Shown: piece by piece, positions 1 through 8,046 of the stretch | Layout: each line of letters starts with the position of its first letter | How positions within the stretch are numbered: position 1 is the stretch's first letter | Assembly: GCA_030453005.1 (NCBI GenBank) | Contig: JAKDLE010000025.1 | Coordinates: 1-12,646 of the forward strand | Length of the DNA stretch: 12,646 bases | Origin: Pseudonocardia sp. | Lineage (GTDB): Bacteria; Actinomycetota; Actinomycetes; Mycobacteriales; Pseudonocardiaceae | Direction: 5' to 3' | Position numbers and translations under genes: made by a program | The notes under the pieces: model-generated | Databases searched by the model: none | What the model saw: the letters and a program-made list of their open reading frames with translations, nothing else | Told to the model about the DNA's origin: nothing

Positions 1-220
1 CGAACTCGCGCGGATCGACGTGCCCACCGCCCTGATCTGGGGGCGGCACGACCTCGCCACCCCGCTGCAGGTCGCCGAAGCGGCCGCCGCCCGCTACCAG
101 TGGCCACTGCACGTGATCGAGGACGCAGGCGACGACCCACCCCTGGACCAGCCCGCCGCGTTCCTGGACGCGGCGCGCGCCGCTCTCGGTACCCCGACCG
201 CATCGGTGGCCGTGTCATGA
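1..220 (+). CDS. alpha/beta hydrolase, C-terminal part (gene truncated by window edge)
   Basis: The reading frame is open from base 2 to the TGA at 218-220, about 72 residues of a C-terminus. The stretch TALIWGRHDLATPL is the typical strand and turn carrying the acid residue of the alpha/beta hydrolase triad (GRHD). Downstream, DAGDDPPLDQPAAF aligns by eye with the usual GHxPxxEQPxAF that carries the catalytic His; here that position is Asp (codon gac instead of cac). The protein may therefore be inactive or use another residue, or this may be a base error. The stop overlaps the next gene's start (ATGA), so the two were probably co-translated. Substrate unknown. A GTG at 20 is internal to the domain and is not a real start. 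Confidence 0.75.
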   Translation, partial: ELARIDVPTALIWGRHDLATPLQVAEAAAARYQWPLHVIEDAGDDPPLDQPAAFLDAARAALGTPTASVAVS

Positions 221-1641
221 CCACGATCGACATCGTCGGACGAGAGGGCGGACGGATCGACCTGGGTTCGCAGCGACTCGACGACCTGGCCGCGCGAATC
301 GAGGGTCGGGTGCTGCGCACCGGAGACGAGGGCTGGGACGCCGCGGTGCTGGTCTGGAACGCCATGGCGGCCCGGGCCCCGGCGGTGGTCGTGCAGCCGG
401 AGTCTGCGCGCGATGTCGCTGCGGCCCTCGGGGTCGCCCGCGACCACGGTCTGCTGCTCAGCGTGAAGGGCGGCGGGCACAACATCGCAGGCACCGCCGT
501 CGCCGAAGGCGGGATGACGCTGGACATGGCCCGCATGCGCGAGGTCAGCGTCGATCCGGACGCCCGGCTCGCGCACGTCGGACCCGGGTGCCTGCTGCAG
601 GACGTCGACCGGGCCACCCAACGCCATGGCCTGGCGACCGTGCTCGGGTTCGTCTCCGCGGTCGGCGTCGCCGGGCTGACCCTCGGCGGCGGGTTCGGGT
701 ACCTGATGCGCCGTTTCGGCTGGGCCGTCGACAACCTGCAGGAGGTCGAGATCGTCACCGCCGACGGGGAGATCCGCACCGCCGACCGCGACGAGAACGC
801 CGAGCTGTTCTGGGCGCTGCGCGGCGGCGGCGGCAACTTCGGCGTCGTCACCCGCTTCACCTTCCGCCTCCACGAGGTCGGCCCCATGATCACCGGTGGC
901 CTCATCCTGTGGGGCGCCGACCGGGCCGACGAGGTCCTCGCCACCTACCGCGAACTCACCGAGACCGCGCCCCGCGAGCTGACTGCCGCCGTCGTCATGC
1001 GGATCGCGCCGCCCGCCCCGTTCGTTCCGGCGCCCTGGCACGGCAAGCACGTCATCGGCATGCTCGTCTGTCACAGCGGGTCGAACGCCGACGCCGACCT
1101 CGCCCCGGTCCGCGCGGTCGCGAACCCGATCGTCGACCTGATCGGCGAGAAGCCCTACGTCGAGCAGCAGTCGATGATGGACGGCACCGAACCCAAGGGC
1201 GAGCACTACTACTGGAAGACCGAACACCTGCCCGGACTGTCCCGCGGGTTCCTCGCCGCGTTCCGGGCCGGCGCCCTGAAGGTACCGACGGTGTGCTCGG
1301 AGTCGGTCATCTTCCACATCGGCGGCGCCGCGAACGACCACGCGGCCGACGACGGCGCGGTCGGCAACCGCGACGCCCACTACCTCACCGGCTTCGCGGG
1401 TGCCTGGCCGCCCGGCGACGCCCCGGACGCCCACCTGACGTGGGTCCGGGACGCCTGGCAGACCATCCGCCCGTTCTCCACCGGTGGCAACTACGTCAAC
1501 TTCCAGCTGACCGACGACGAGCCCGCCCGCACCGCCGCCGCCTACGGCCCCAACTTCGAGCGGCTGCGCCGCGCCAAGGCCACGTACGACCCGCACAACC
1601 TGTTCCGAGTCAACCGCAACATCCCCCCGGCCACCGCCTGA
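217..1641 (+). CDS. FAD-linked oxidoreductase of the berberine-bridge/6-hydroxynicotine oxidase type
   Basis: A 474-residue flavoprotein, probably cytoplasmic (no signal peptide), of the vanillyl-alcohol-oxidase/PCMH superfamily. The N-terminal FAD-binding domain (about residues 45-215) has KGGGHNIAG with His88, the usual 8alpha-histidyl FAD attachment residue, then GVAGLTLGGGFG and LRGGGGNFGVVT. The C-terminal BBE domain ends with NYVNFQLTDDE and YDPHNLFRVNRNIPP, the family signature. In bicovalent members a Cys lies in a GxCPTVG motif; here that segment reads GFVSAVG with Val146 at the Cys position, so only the His link is expected. The start is ATG 217, which overlaps the hydrolase stop; an in-frame ATG at 100 would lie inside the hydrolase and is rejected. 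Such enzymes oxidise small molecules in secondary metabolism or catabolism; the substrate cannot be read here. Confidence 0.9.
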   Translation: MTTIDIVGREGGRIDLGSQRLDDLAARIEGRVLRTGDEGWDAAVLVWNAMAARAPAVVVQPESARDVAAALGVARDHGLLLSVKGGGHNIAGTAVAEGGMTLDMARMREVSVDPDARLAHVGPGCLLQDVDRATQRHGLATVLGFVSAVGVAGLTLGGGFGYLMRRFGWAVDNLQEVEIVTADGEIRTADRDENAELFWALRGGGGNFGVVTRFTFRLHEVGPMITGGLILWGADRADEVLATYRELTETAPRELTAAVVMRIAPPAPFVPAPWHGKHVIGMLVCHSGSNADADLAPVRAVANPIVDLIGEKPYVEQQSMMDGTEPKGEHYYWKTEHLPGLSRGFLAAFRAGALKVPTVCSESVIFHIGGAANDHAADDGAVGNRDAHYLTGFAGAWPPGDAPDAHLTWVRDAWQTIRPFSTGGNYVNFQLTDDEPARTAAAYGPNFERLRRAKATYDPHNLFRVNRNIPPATA

Positions 1642-1668
1642 TGGCCCGACAGCGACCGGAGAACCACG

Positions 1669-2278
1669 GTGCGCGGCACGAGTGTTCGTGTCCTGATCGT
1701 CGGTGCAGGCATGGGCCTCACCGACGAGGTGCCGACCGGGCGGTCGAGATCCGACGGCAGCGGACCGCCGATCACCGAGGCCGCGTCCTGTTCGAGGTCG
1801 ACGTCGGGGAGCTGTGGAACCGCGTCGGGCCATCCCTCGCACTCGCCCGGGCGGACCTACACCTGGTGCTGCTCGCCGGCCTCGGCGACGTGCCCGTGCA
1901 CTGGGGGCACACTCCCCAGGAGGTCGTCCCGGACGGGCGCGGTGTCCGGGTGCAGCTCGCGGGCGGCTCCACCGAACGATCGAGGAGGTCGTTCTCCGCT
2001 CGTGGTCCCGCCCGGGCGTGCTGCTCATCGGCGACGCCGCCCACGTCACCTCACCCAACATGGCCCAAGGCGCCGCGATGGCGCTCGAAGACGCCATCGT
2101 CCTGGCCGAGTCCCTCACCGCGGCCGCGAGCATCCCGGCCGCGCTGACCGCTTACGAACACCGTCGCCGTCCGCGAATCGACTGGGTCCTCACACGGGAA
2201 ACAGATCCTCCGCTCCAACCACCGGCGTCTCCACGCGCAGCCCTGAGACACGGGGCATGGCCGAGACCGAGCACGTAG
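1669..2278 (+). pseudogene. FAD-dependent monooxygenase (PF01494 type), frameshifted and internally deleted
   Basis: Three family blocks occur in order but in three frames. From GTG 1669, behind a GGAGA at 1658-1662, frame 1 reads VRVLIVGAGMGLTDEV, the start of the Rossmann GxGxxG motif with a residue missing. Around 1785-1970, frame 3 reads RVLFEVDVGELW, then ALARADLHLVLL and VVPDGRGVRVQL, the FAD/substrate middle part. From about 1970, frame 2 reads EEVVLRSWSRPGVLLIGDAAH, the GD motif, and SPNMAQGAAMALEDA, ending at TAG 2276-2278. Only about 600 bp remain of a gene normally near 1.1-1.2 kb, so deletions between the blocks accompany the frameshifts. It follows the FAD oxidoreductase by 27 bp and was probably the third gene of that operon. 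No active enzyme is expected. Confidence 0.85.
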
Positions 2279-2312
2279 CAGCGGCCGACGACAACCAGAT
2301 CGTTGCCGCCAG

Positions 2313-2327
2313 GCTCGGCGACCGAGC
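2313..2327. repeat. inverted repeat over the expected -35 region of glgB
   Basis: GCTCGG-CGA-CCGAGC is a perfect 6-bp inverted repeat with a 3-nt loop. It lies 35 nt after the monooxygenase remnant and 11 nt before the putative glgB -10 box, so it covers the expected -35 position. It could be a short terminator for the upstream operon or an operator for glgB. The sequence alone does not decide. Confidence 0.45.
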
Positions 2328-2338
2328 GCGTCGCGCAA

Positions 2339-2344
2339 TAGGCT
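2339..2344 (+). promoter_or_regulatory. putative -10 box of a leaderless glgB transcript (TAGGCT)
   Basis: TAGGCT fits the actinobacterial TANNNT -10 pattern and ends 6 nt before GTG 2351, the usual distance for transcription to start at the start codon. No Shine-Dalgarno precedes that GTG, which agrees with a leaderless message. No good -35 is visible; the expected position lies within the 2313-2327 palindrome. Confidence 0.45.
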
Positions 2345-2350
2345 GCGCGG

Positions 2351-4849
2351 GTGGATCGCGAGGAGAACCGAACCCAGACGATCAACCAGATGATCGACGC
2401 CTACCCGCCGGACCCGGCCGTGGTCGACCGGATCCTCGGTGGGGCACACCACGACCCGCACTCGGTGCTCGGGGCGCACCCGCATCCGAAGGGCACGGTG
2501 GTGCGCGTGCTGCGCCCCCACGCCGACGAGGTGCACGTGGTGCGCGAGGGTGGGGAGGGGCATCCGATGGTCAAGGTGCACGACGCGGGGCTGTTCTCCG
2601 TGGTCGTGCCCGGGCCCGCGGCCGACTACCGGCTCGCCGTGCGCTACGGCGAGCGCGTCGACGTCGTCGACGACCCCTACCGCTGGCTGCCCACGTTGGG
2701 CGAGATGGACCTGCACCTGATCGGCGAGGGCCGACACGAACGCCTGTGGGACGTCCTCGGCGCCCAGGTGCGCAGCTACGACACCCCCGCGGGCCCCGTC
2801 ACGGGCACGAGCTTCGCCGTGTGGGCGCCCACCGCGCAGGGCGTGCGCGTCACCGGCGACTTCGACGGCTGGGCAGGCTGGGCCCACCCCATGCGTGTCC
2901 TGGGCAGCTCCGGGGTGTGGGAGCTGTTCGTGCCCGGCATCGAGGCGGGCAGCCGATACAAGTTCCGCGTGCTGGGCGCCGACGGTCGCTGGCGCGACAA
3001 GGCCGACCCGATGGCGTTTCGCGCCGAGACCGCACCCGCGACGGCCTCGATCGTCGACGTCGCCACGCACGAGTGGGCCGACGCCGACTGGATGACCGCC
3101 CGCGCCGCGGCACGCGCCCACGCCGAACCGATGAGCGTCTACGAGATACACCTCGGGTCGTGGCGCCAGGGGTTGACCTACCGCGAGATCGCCGAGCAGC
3201 TCGTGGAGCACCTCGACGAGACCGGCTTCACCCACGTGGAGCTGCTGCCGGTCGCCGAGCACCCGTTCGGCGGGTCCTGGGGGTACCAGGTCTCCTCCTA
3301 CTACGCGCCCACCGGGCGGTACGGCACCCCCGACGACTTCCGGTGGTTCGTCGACCACCTGCACCAGCACGGCTACGGCGTCATCATCGACTGGGTGCCC
3401 GCGCACTTCCCGCGCGACGAGTGGGCGCTCGCGCGCTTCGACGGCGGCCCGCTCTACGAGCACGCCGACCCGCGCCGCGGCGAGCAGCCCGACTGGGGCA
3501 CGCTCGTGTTCGACTTCGGCCGCACGGAGGTACGCAACTTCCTCGTCGCCAACGCGCTGTACTGGCTGGAGTCCTTCCACATCGACGGGCTGCGCGTCGA
3601 CGCCGTGGCCTCGATGCTCTACCTCGACTACTCCCGCAAGGACGGGCAGTGGCTGCCCAACATCCACGGCGGCCGCGAGAACCTCGACGCCGTGGCGTTC
3701 CTGCAGGAGATGAACGCGACGGTCTACCGCGAGCACCCCGGCGTCATCACGATCGCCGAGGAGTCCACCGCCTGGCCGGGCGTCACCCGCCCCACGCACC
3801 TGGGCGGCTTGGGCTTCGGGTTCAAGTGGAACATGGGCTGGATGCACGACACGCTCGACTACACCGCCCGTGACCCGGTGTACCGCGGCTACCACCACAA
3901 CCAGATGACGTTCTCGCTGATGTACGCGTTCAGCGAGAACTACGTGCTGCCCATCAGCCACGACGAGGTGGTGCACGGCAAGGGGTCACTGTGGGAGCGG
4001 ATGCCCGGCGACCGGTGGAACAAGGCTGCGAACATCCGCGCGCTGCTCGCGTTCATGTGGGCGCACCCGGGCAAACAGCTGCTGTTCCAGGGGCTCGAGT
4101 TCGGCCAGGAGCGGGAGTGGTCGGAGTCGCGCTCGCTCGACTGGCACCTGCTCGAGGACCCGCTGCACGGCGGGATCAAGACGATGGTGGGCGACCTCAA
4201 CCGCGCCTACCGCGCCCACCCGGCGCTGTGGACGATGGACGTCTCCCCCGAGGGCTTCTCCTGGATCGACGCCAACGACACCGCGGGCAACGTGTTCAGC
4301 TTCCTGCGCCACGGCGTCGACGCGGACGGGAAGCCCACCGTGTTCGCCTGCATCGCCAACTTCTCCGGCGGCGCCCAAGAGGGCTACCGCGTCGGGCTGC
4401 CCTTCGCCGGCCGGTGGCGCGAGGTGCTCAACACCGACGCCGAGATCTACGGCGGCTCCGGGGTGGGCAACCTCGGGGCGGTCGAGGCCGACGAGAAGGT
4501 GTGGCACGGACGACCAGCCTCGGTGGTGCTGCGGCTGCCCCCGTCGGGCGTGCTGTGGCTGGCGCCGCAGCCGTTCGAGGGCGCGGTACGCCGGTCCCGG
4601 GCGGTGGCGGCCGAGCCGGCCGACGCCGGGCCGCCCGCCGGAGTCGGGTCGCCTGCCGGGGAGCCGGTCGCCGTCGCGGCACCGGCGGACCCGCCCGATC
4701 CGGTGCTCACCCCCGCCGAGGAGACCCCGACGGGCAGGCACGGCCAGGCTCAGCGCACGGACGTCCCCGGCGAGGGTGCCGCGAGCGGCGGGACGTCGGA
4801 GAAGCGAGTGGCCCGCAACGGGGTGGCCGAGGACAGGACGGCCCAGTAG
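2351..4849 (+). CDS. glgB: 1,4-alpha-glucan branching enzyme GlgB with a long C-terminal extension
   Basis: Cytoplasmic GH13 enzyme that cuts alpha-1,4-glucan and rejoins it through alpha-1,6 bonds in glycogen (in actinomycetes also GlgE-pathway glucan) synthesis. Order: an N1/CBM48-like domain starting [11 protein letters not shown] (about residues 30-120), a second CBM48 with [21 protein letters not shown] (about 150-240), then the GH13 barrel with [19 protein letters not shown] (nucleophile Asp417), TIAEEST (acid/base Glu470) and [12 protein letters not shown] (Asp538). The usual end, GVLWLAP, falls at residue 739, matching the family's usual length of about 730-740. A further 93 Ala/Pro/Gly-rich residues follow to TAG 4847-4849, and the last 100 bp overlap the convergent GT87 gene. 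Start GTG 2351 is supported by a -10-like box; ATG 2390 is an in-frame alternative without a well-placed RBS. Confidence 0.95.
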   Translation: MDREENRTQTINQMIDAYPPDPAVVDRILGGAHHDPHSVLGAHPHPKGTVVRVLRPHADEVHVVREGGEGHPMVKVHDAGLFSVVVPGPAADYRLAVRYGERVDVVDDPYRWLPTLGEMDLHLIGEGRHERLWDVLGAQVRSYDTPAGPVTGTSFAVWAPTAQGVRVTGDFDGWAGWAHPMRVLGSSGVWELFVPGIEAGSRYKFRVLGADGRWRDKADPMAFRAETAPATASIVDVATHEWADADWMTARAAARAHAEPMSVYEIHLGSWRQGLTYREIAEQLVEHLDETGFTHVELLPVAEHPFGGSWGYQVSSYYAPTGRYGTPDDFRWFVDHLHQHGYGVIIDWVPAHFPRDEWALARFDGGPLYEHADPRRGEQPDWGTLVFDFGRTEVRNFLVANALYWLESFHIDGLRVDAVASMLYLDYSRKDGQWLPNIHGGRENLDAVAFLQEMNATVYREHPGVITIAEESTAWPGVTRPTHLGGLGFGFKWNMGWMHDTLDYTARDPVYRGYHHNQMTFSLMYAFSENYVLPISHDEVVHGKGSLWERMPGDRWNKAANIRALLAFMWAHPGKQLLFQGLEFGQEREWSESRSLDWHLLEDPLHGGIKTMVGDLNRAYRAHPALWTMDVSPEGFSWIDANDTAGNVFSFLRHGVDADGKPTVFACIANFSGGAQEGYRVGLPFAGRWREVLNTDAEIYGGSGVGNLGAVEADEKVWHGRPASVVLRLPPSGVLWLAPQPFEGAVRRSRAVAAEPADAGPPAGVGSPAGEPVAVAAPADPPDPVLTPAEETPTGRHGQAQRTDVPGEGAASGGTSEKRVARNGVAEDRTAQ

Positions 4850-5931
4850 GCCAGCAGGATCCCGGCGTAGAGCGATCGCCCGAGGAGCGGCCCCACGCCG
4901 CCCTCGGGCGAGAACAGCGCGTTCCACGACACCGGCACGAGCGCGACCGCCAGCAGCGCCACCGCGGCCGCTCGCCGGTGCACGGCGAGGAGCACCAGCA
5001 CCCCGGGCACCAGCAGCAGCAGGTAGTTGTGCCAGGCGATCGGGGAGAGCAGCAGCCCGGCCGCGACCACCGCCCACGGCGCGGTCCCCGCGGGGTCGAC
5101 CCGGTCGCGGTGGCGCCCGATCCAGACCAGCGTGCCCACGAGCGCCACCAGCCCGAGCATGAGACCGACGACGGGTGACCCCGTGAACCGCATGGCGAGC
5201 CCGGGCAGCGAGGCGTTGTCGGCGGAGTCGGGTACGCCCTCGGTGAGCGCGATCCTCAGCCAGTCGACCGTGCTCGACGGGCCGGCGACGAGCACCCCGA
5301 CCAGCGTCGCGAGCGCGGCCGCCGCGATCCCCGCCCGCAGCGGCGCCCAACGCCGCTGCACGGCCGGGAGCAGCAGCAACGGCGCGAGTGACGGCTTGAG
5401 CGCCACGGTGACCCCGTGGAGCACCGCGGCGAGCACCGGGTGCCCGCGCCGCTCCGCGATCCAGCCACCCACCAGTCCGACGAGCAGCAGCGGGTAGATC
5501 TGCCCCAGCAGCAGCGTGCCGTGCAGCGGCGACGAGGCCAACACCGCGAGCAGCGTCCCCACCGTGACCGTGGCGGGCAGGCGCAGCTCCCGGGCGACCG
5601 CGAGCACCGACCCCACCACCAGCAGCACCGAGACCCCGAGGAAGACGCGGTAGGCGGTGAGCGCGTCCAGTGCCGCGAACGGGGCGAGGAGCACCGTGAG
5701 CAGCGGCGGGTTGAGGTTCGTGAGCTTCGCGGGGGTCTCGTAGATGTCGGTGCCGCGCGTGAGGGCCACCGCCGAGTGGTGGAACGTGTCGAAGTCGACG
5801 TGCAGGTCGCGCATGTCGGCCAGCGGCAGCAGCGTCACCAGCGCGTCGGGGTAGCGGATGTGCAGCACCACGGTCACGACGACCGCGGCGCACGCCGCGG
5901 CCGCGGCGGCCACCCGACCCGTGCGGATCAC
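4750..5931 (-). CDS. GT87-like (DUF2029) polytopic glycosyltransferase, probably polyprenyl-phosphate-mannose dependent
   Basis: A 393-residue, strongly hydrophobic protein with roughly ten membrane segments; the first follows directly after MIRTGRV. The long first outside loop has [11 protein letters not shown], then DIYETP and [13 protein letters not shown], the arrangement of GT-C fold GT87 enzymes, whose catalytic Asp lies in this loop. [12 protein letters not shown] and [13 protein letters not shown] match further conserved family stretches. Related actinobacterial enzymes transfer mannose or arabinose from decaprenyl-phosphate sugars to cell-envelope lipids and glycans; the acceptor here is unknown. 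The start is GTG (complement of 5929-5931), 32 nt after the thioredoxin-TPR stop, so the two probably form an operon. No clear Shine-Dalgarno is seen. The 3' end lies inside the glgB C-terminal extension on the other strand. Confidence 0.8.
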   Translation of the reverse strand: MIRTGRVAAAAAACAAVVVTVVLHIRYPDALVTLLPLADMRDLHVDFDTFHHSAVALTRGTDIYETPAKLTNLNPPLLTVLLAPFAALDALTAYRVFLGVSVLLVVGSVLAVARELRLPATVTVGTLLAVLASSPLHGTLLLGQIYPLLLVGLVGGWIAERRGHPVLAAVLHGVTVALKPSLAPLLLLPAVQRRWAPLRAGIAAAALATLVGVLVAGPSSTVDWLRIALTEGVPDSADNASLPGLAMRFTGSPVVGLMLGLVALVGTLVWIGRHRDRVDPAGTAPWAVVAAGLLLSPIAWHNYLLLLVPGVLVLLAVHRRAAAVALLAVALVPVSWNALFSPEGGVGPLLGRSLYAGILLAYWAVLSSATPLRATRFSDVPPLAAPSPGTSVR

Positions 5932-5963
5932 CGGTTGCCGTGCCCGGCCGGCAGGCCGCGTGC

Positions 5964-6950
5964 TCAGAACAGGACGCGCGCGAGCGCTCGGCGGGCCGCG
6001 GTGACCCGCGCGTCGTCGGCGGGGAACAGCTCGAACAGTCCGACGAGGTGCTCCCGCACGCGGTCACGGTCGTCGCCGAACGTGCGGCCGGCGGTGGCCA
6101 CGAGACGCGCGAACGCCGCCTCGACCCCGTCGGTGGCGATCTCCGCGTCGGCGGCGGCGAGCTGCGCGTCGACGTCGTCGGGCGCGGCGTCCGCCGTGGC
6201 GACGGCCTGCGGGTCGACGTTCTCGGCCCTCGCCAGGAAGCGCACCTGCGCCAGCGCCGCCAGCGCCTGCTCGTTGGCGGGCTCGACGTTGATGATGTCG
6301 ACGTACGCGGCCTCGGCGGCCGGGTAGTCGCCCTGTTCGAGGGCGTCCTCGGCCGCGGTGAACCGTGGGTCCTCGGGCTCCTCCACCGGCTCCTCGGGGA
6401 CGCCGCCGCCTGCGGCCGCCTCCGCCTCGGCGATGGCCGGCATCCGCTCGCGCAGCGCGTCGAGCAGCGAGGAGAGCCAGTCGCGGATCTGCGCCTCGGG
6501 CTGGGCTCCGTTGAACGCGTCGACGGGCTGCCCGCCGACCACGGCGACCACCATCGGGATCGACTTCGCGCCGAACGCCTCCGCGATGCGCGGGTTGGCG
6601 TCGACGTCGACCTTGGCCAGGATCCAGGCCCCGTTGCCTGCCTCGGCGAGACGCTCGAGCACCGGCGAGAGCTGCTTGCAGGGGCCGCACCACTCGGCCC
6701 ACAGGTCCACCACCACCGGCACCTGGAGTGAGCGCTCCAGTACGTCGGCCTGGAAGGAGGCCTCGGAGACGTCGACGACGAAACGGCCGCCTCCCGACGC
6801 ACCGCCGGGCGGCGAGGGTGGCGCGGGCCGGTTCGCCGCGTCGGACCGGGCCTTCAGCGCGCCGAGATCGACGGCGCCGGCCATCTTGGACGACAGGGCC
6901 GCGGACTGCGCAGCCGCTTGACGAGGATCAGGTCGTGACACGCCGACCAT
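5964..6950 (-). CDS. thioredoxin-domain protein with C-terminal TPR-like helices (YbbN/CnoX type)
   Basis: 328 residues, no signal peptide, so probably cytoplasmic. After a Pro/Gly-rich N-terminus (about 40-55) comes a thioredoxin domain (about 56-165) with [20 protein letters not shown], active-site Cys88 and Cys91, then [11 protein letters not shown] and [11 protein letters not shown] with the cis-Pro. From about residue 190 to the end, Ala-rich helices such as [17 protein letters not shown] resemble the TPR-like module of YbbN/CnoX, chaperone-redox proteins that protect clients during oxidative stress. From memory, Mycobacterium tuberculosis has a similar protein (Rv1324) convergent with glgB (Rv1326c), as here. 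ATG 6950 is the longest start; GTG at 6941 and ATG at 6884 are alternatives. The retained CGPC suggests oxidoreductase ability, which some YbbN proteins lack. Confidence 0.85.
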   Translation of the reverse strand: MVGVSRPDPRQAAAQSAALSSKMAGAVDLGALKARSDAANRPAPPSPPGGASGGGRFVVDVSEASFQADVLERSLQVPVVVDLWAEWCGPCKQLSPVLERLAEAGNGAWILAKVDVDANPRIAEAFGAKSIPMVVAVVGGQPVDAFNGAQPEAQIRDWLSSLLDALRERMPAIAEAEAAAGGGVPEEPVEEPEDPRFTAAEDALEQGDYPAAEAAYVDIINVEPANEQALAALAQVRFLARAENVDPQAVATADAAPDDVDAQLAAADAEIATDGVEAAFARLVATAGRTFGDDRDRVREHLVGLFELFPADDARVTAARRALARVLF

Positions 6951-6960
6951 CCTGGCACGC

Positions 6961-6981
6961 GGGGCACGGCGGCGTTGCCCC
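6961..6981. repeat. inverted repeat just upstream of the thioredoxin-TPR gene
   Basis: GGGGCA, nine bases, TGCCCC. The hairpin begins 10 nt before the ATG of the minus-strand thioredoxin gene and lies after the SCO6745-like stub. It may be an end-of-gene hairpin of the former upstream gene or a 5' structure or operator of the operon. Function not determinable. Confidence 0.35.
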
Positions 6982-7003
6982 GACCGGGCTCGGCGCGGCG
7001 GCC

Positions 7004-7167
7004 TCAGCCCGCGGCGGGCAGCAGCCGGAGCCTCACCGGGTCGTCCGGCGGGAACTTCTCACCGGCGGCGATACCGGCCACGAGCGGCGCCACCAGCTCG
7101 ACCAGGCGCTCGACGCGCTCCTCTCCCACCGTCGCCCACGGCGCGTCGGCGAGGGTGTCGGTGTGCG
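7004..7167 (-). pseudogene. 3' stub of a SCO6745-like gene
   Basis: On the minus strand about 54 codons read [40 protein letters not shown] and LRLLPAAG, then TGA (complement of 7004-7006). This resembles, from memory, the C-terminus of the actinobacterial SCO6745 family, where a TDxLAxxPW segment is followed by a helix and a short Pro-rich tail. The homology stops near 7165, where plus-strand glycosyltransferase homology begins, so the 5' four fifths of the gene are lost. The stub lies on the same strand as the thioredoxin gene and ends 53 nt before its start. The open frame continues further upstream, but that part is antisense to the glycosyltransferase remnant. Confidence 0.5.
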
Positions 7168-7407
7168 CTGCGCTCCGACCCCGAGTTCGACGGGTTCCTC
7201 GCCGCGGGCGACGTGGCGGCGGTCGGGATCGGGTCGATGGCCGTGGGCGACCCGGCCGTGGTGCGCGCCGGCCTGCCGTCGGTGACGGTGCCGTTCCTGG
7301 CCGACCAGCCGTTCCTGGCCGACCAGCCGTTCCTGGCCGACCAGCCGTTCTGGGCCGCCCTGCTGTACCGGTGCGGGCTGGCCGCCGCGCCCCGGTGTTC
7401 GCCCTGA
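7168..7407 (+). pseudogene. GT1 (UDP-glycosyltransferase-like) remnant with internal deletion and in-frame repeat
   Basis: Frame 1 reads LRSDPEFDGFLAAGDVAAVGIGSM, like the start of the nucleotide-sugar domain of actinobacterial GT1 enzymes (FLAAGxPPVxVGFGSM). After AVGDPAVV it jumps to RAGLPSVTVPFLADQPFW and ALLYRCGLAAAP, the segment after the HHGGAGTT motif. Some 90-100 residues, including the HGGxGT nucleotide-binding motif, are missing. The hexapeptide FLADQP is present three times where family members have it once. The frame ends at TGA 7405-7407, and neither the acceptor domain nor a start is present. A GTG at 7213 could open a short ORF, but this is clearly a relic of a glycolipid, sterol or macrolide-type glycosyltransferase. 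Confidence 0.7.
7294..7347 (+). repeat. tandem repeat, 3 x 18 bp (TTCCTGGCCGACCAGCCG)
   Basis: Three identical 18-bp units lie head to tail inside the GT1 remnant, each encoding FLADQP. A fourth partial unit follows (TTCTGGGCC). The family motif needs one copy, so this is a recent in-frame expansion. Confidence 0.95.
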
Positions 7408-7410
7408 TCA

Positions 7411-7658
7411 ACCACGTCGCACTCCTCCTTCTCGGCGCCGCCCACCTCGACCGGCGCCACCCGTTCCGGGGATCTCTCGATCACCCTGTGCAACTCTTCG
7501 GGCGATTCGCACCCCGGATCCACCGGTTCGATCACCGGTCCGGCGGAGCACCACCGCACGAGGGGACTCGTTGATGATGTGTGAGTGACGCTGTTGTCGC
7601 TCTCCGTACATATTCGTTGGCCGCCCCGCGCGGCCTCCCTCATCCGGAGGACCTGCAC
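7411..7658. other. intergenic stretch without a recognised gene
   Basis: About 250 bp less biased in codon position than the flanks. Frames on both strands are open for 60 or more codons, but neither product is recognised and neither has a convincing start with RBS. Near its end is a weak promoter candidate for the DUF4190-like gene: GTGACG at 7585-7590, 16 nt, then TACATA at 7607-7612. Confidence 0.4.
7646..7650 (+). promoter_or_regulatory. Shine-Dalgarno GGAGG of the DUF4190-like gene
   Basis: A perfect GGAGG lies 8 nt before ATG 7659. It fixes the start of the small membrane protein and rules out the longer reading from GTG 7581. Confidence 0.85.
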
Positions 7659-7949
7659 ATGAGCACGGACAAGACCGTCGCCGACCGCCTGCTCGACGAG
7701 GCTCGCGCGAAGACCGCCCGTGAGGAGAGCCCGGCCCTGGGCAAGATCGCGCTGATCGTGGGCGTGGTCGCCGCACTCGTCAGCCCGATCTCGATCCTGG
7801 GCTGGATCGGCGGGACGGCCGCACTCGGTCTCGGGGCCGTCGCCGTACGGCGCCCGATGTGCGAGAAGCAGGCCAAGATCGCGATGGTGCTCGGCGTGGC
7901 CGCCATCCTGGTCGGCGTCTTCTTCTACACACTCAACGTCGCGAGCTGA
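7659..7949 (+). CDS. small DUF4190-like membrane protein
   Basis: 96 residues. A charged N-terminal cytoplasmic part (MSTDKTVADRLLDEARAK) is followed by a hydrophobic stretch from about residue 28 to 62, probably one long or two short membrane spans (ALGKIALIVGVVAALVSPI, then GWIGGTAALGLGAVAV). A basic turn RRPMCEKQAK and a last span, about 74-92, follow. Small residues (G/A) with a repeated Gly spacing in two similar halves are typical of DUF4190 proteins, whose function is unknown. Strong SD at 7646-7650. It stands alone on this strand and is followed by a strong hairpin. No enzymatic motif is visible. Confidence 0.75.
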   Translation: MSTDKTVADRLLDEARAKTAREESPALGKIALIVGVVAALVSPISILGWIGGTAALGLGAVAVRRPMCEKQAKIAMVLGVAAILVGVFFYTLNVAS

Positions 7950-7971
7950 GCGACCCGAGGCGTACCGCCAT

Positions 7972-8003
7972 CGACTCCCCGCGCGTCCCCGCGCCGGGAG
8001 TCG
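7972..8003. terminator. hairpin terminator between convergent genes
   Basis: CGACTCCC (7972-7979) pairs with GGGAGTCG (7996-8003). Inside, after a C-C mismatch, GCGCG (7981-7985) pairs with CGCGC (7990-7994) around a TCCC loop, giving 13 bp of stem. It starts 22 nt after the DUF4190-like stop and lies 43 nt beyond the hydrolase stop on the other strand, so it can serve both genes. No U-tract, as is common for GC-rich actinomycetes. Confidence 0.65.
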
Positions 8004-8046
8004 TCGGCATCTCGGGGCCGCCCGTCGCGGCGCCCCGCGTCAGCCC

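Noticed and set aside
94..2133. 679-codon minus-strand open frame opposite the FAD oxidoreductase and monooxygenase relic
   Set aside because: Arg/Gly/Ala-rich product without any family motif, antisense to a well-supported gene; a GC-rich shadow frame.
3986..6802. 938-codon minus-strand frame spanning the thioredoxin-TPR gene, the GT87 gene and the glgB tail
   Set aside because: It crosses two recognised genes in a different frame and gives low-complexity Arg/Pro sequence; no domain seen.
7408..7776. Minus-strand frame over the promoter and start of the DUF4190-like gene
   Set aside because: Arg/Gly-rich product with no motif; it overlaps the well-supported SD and start of the plus-strand gene.
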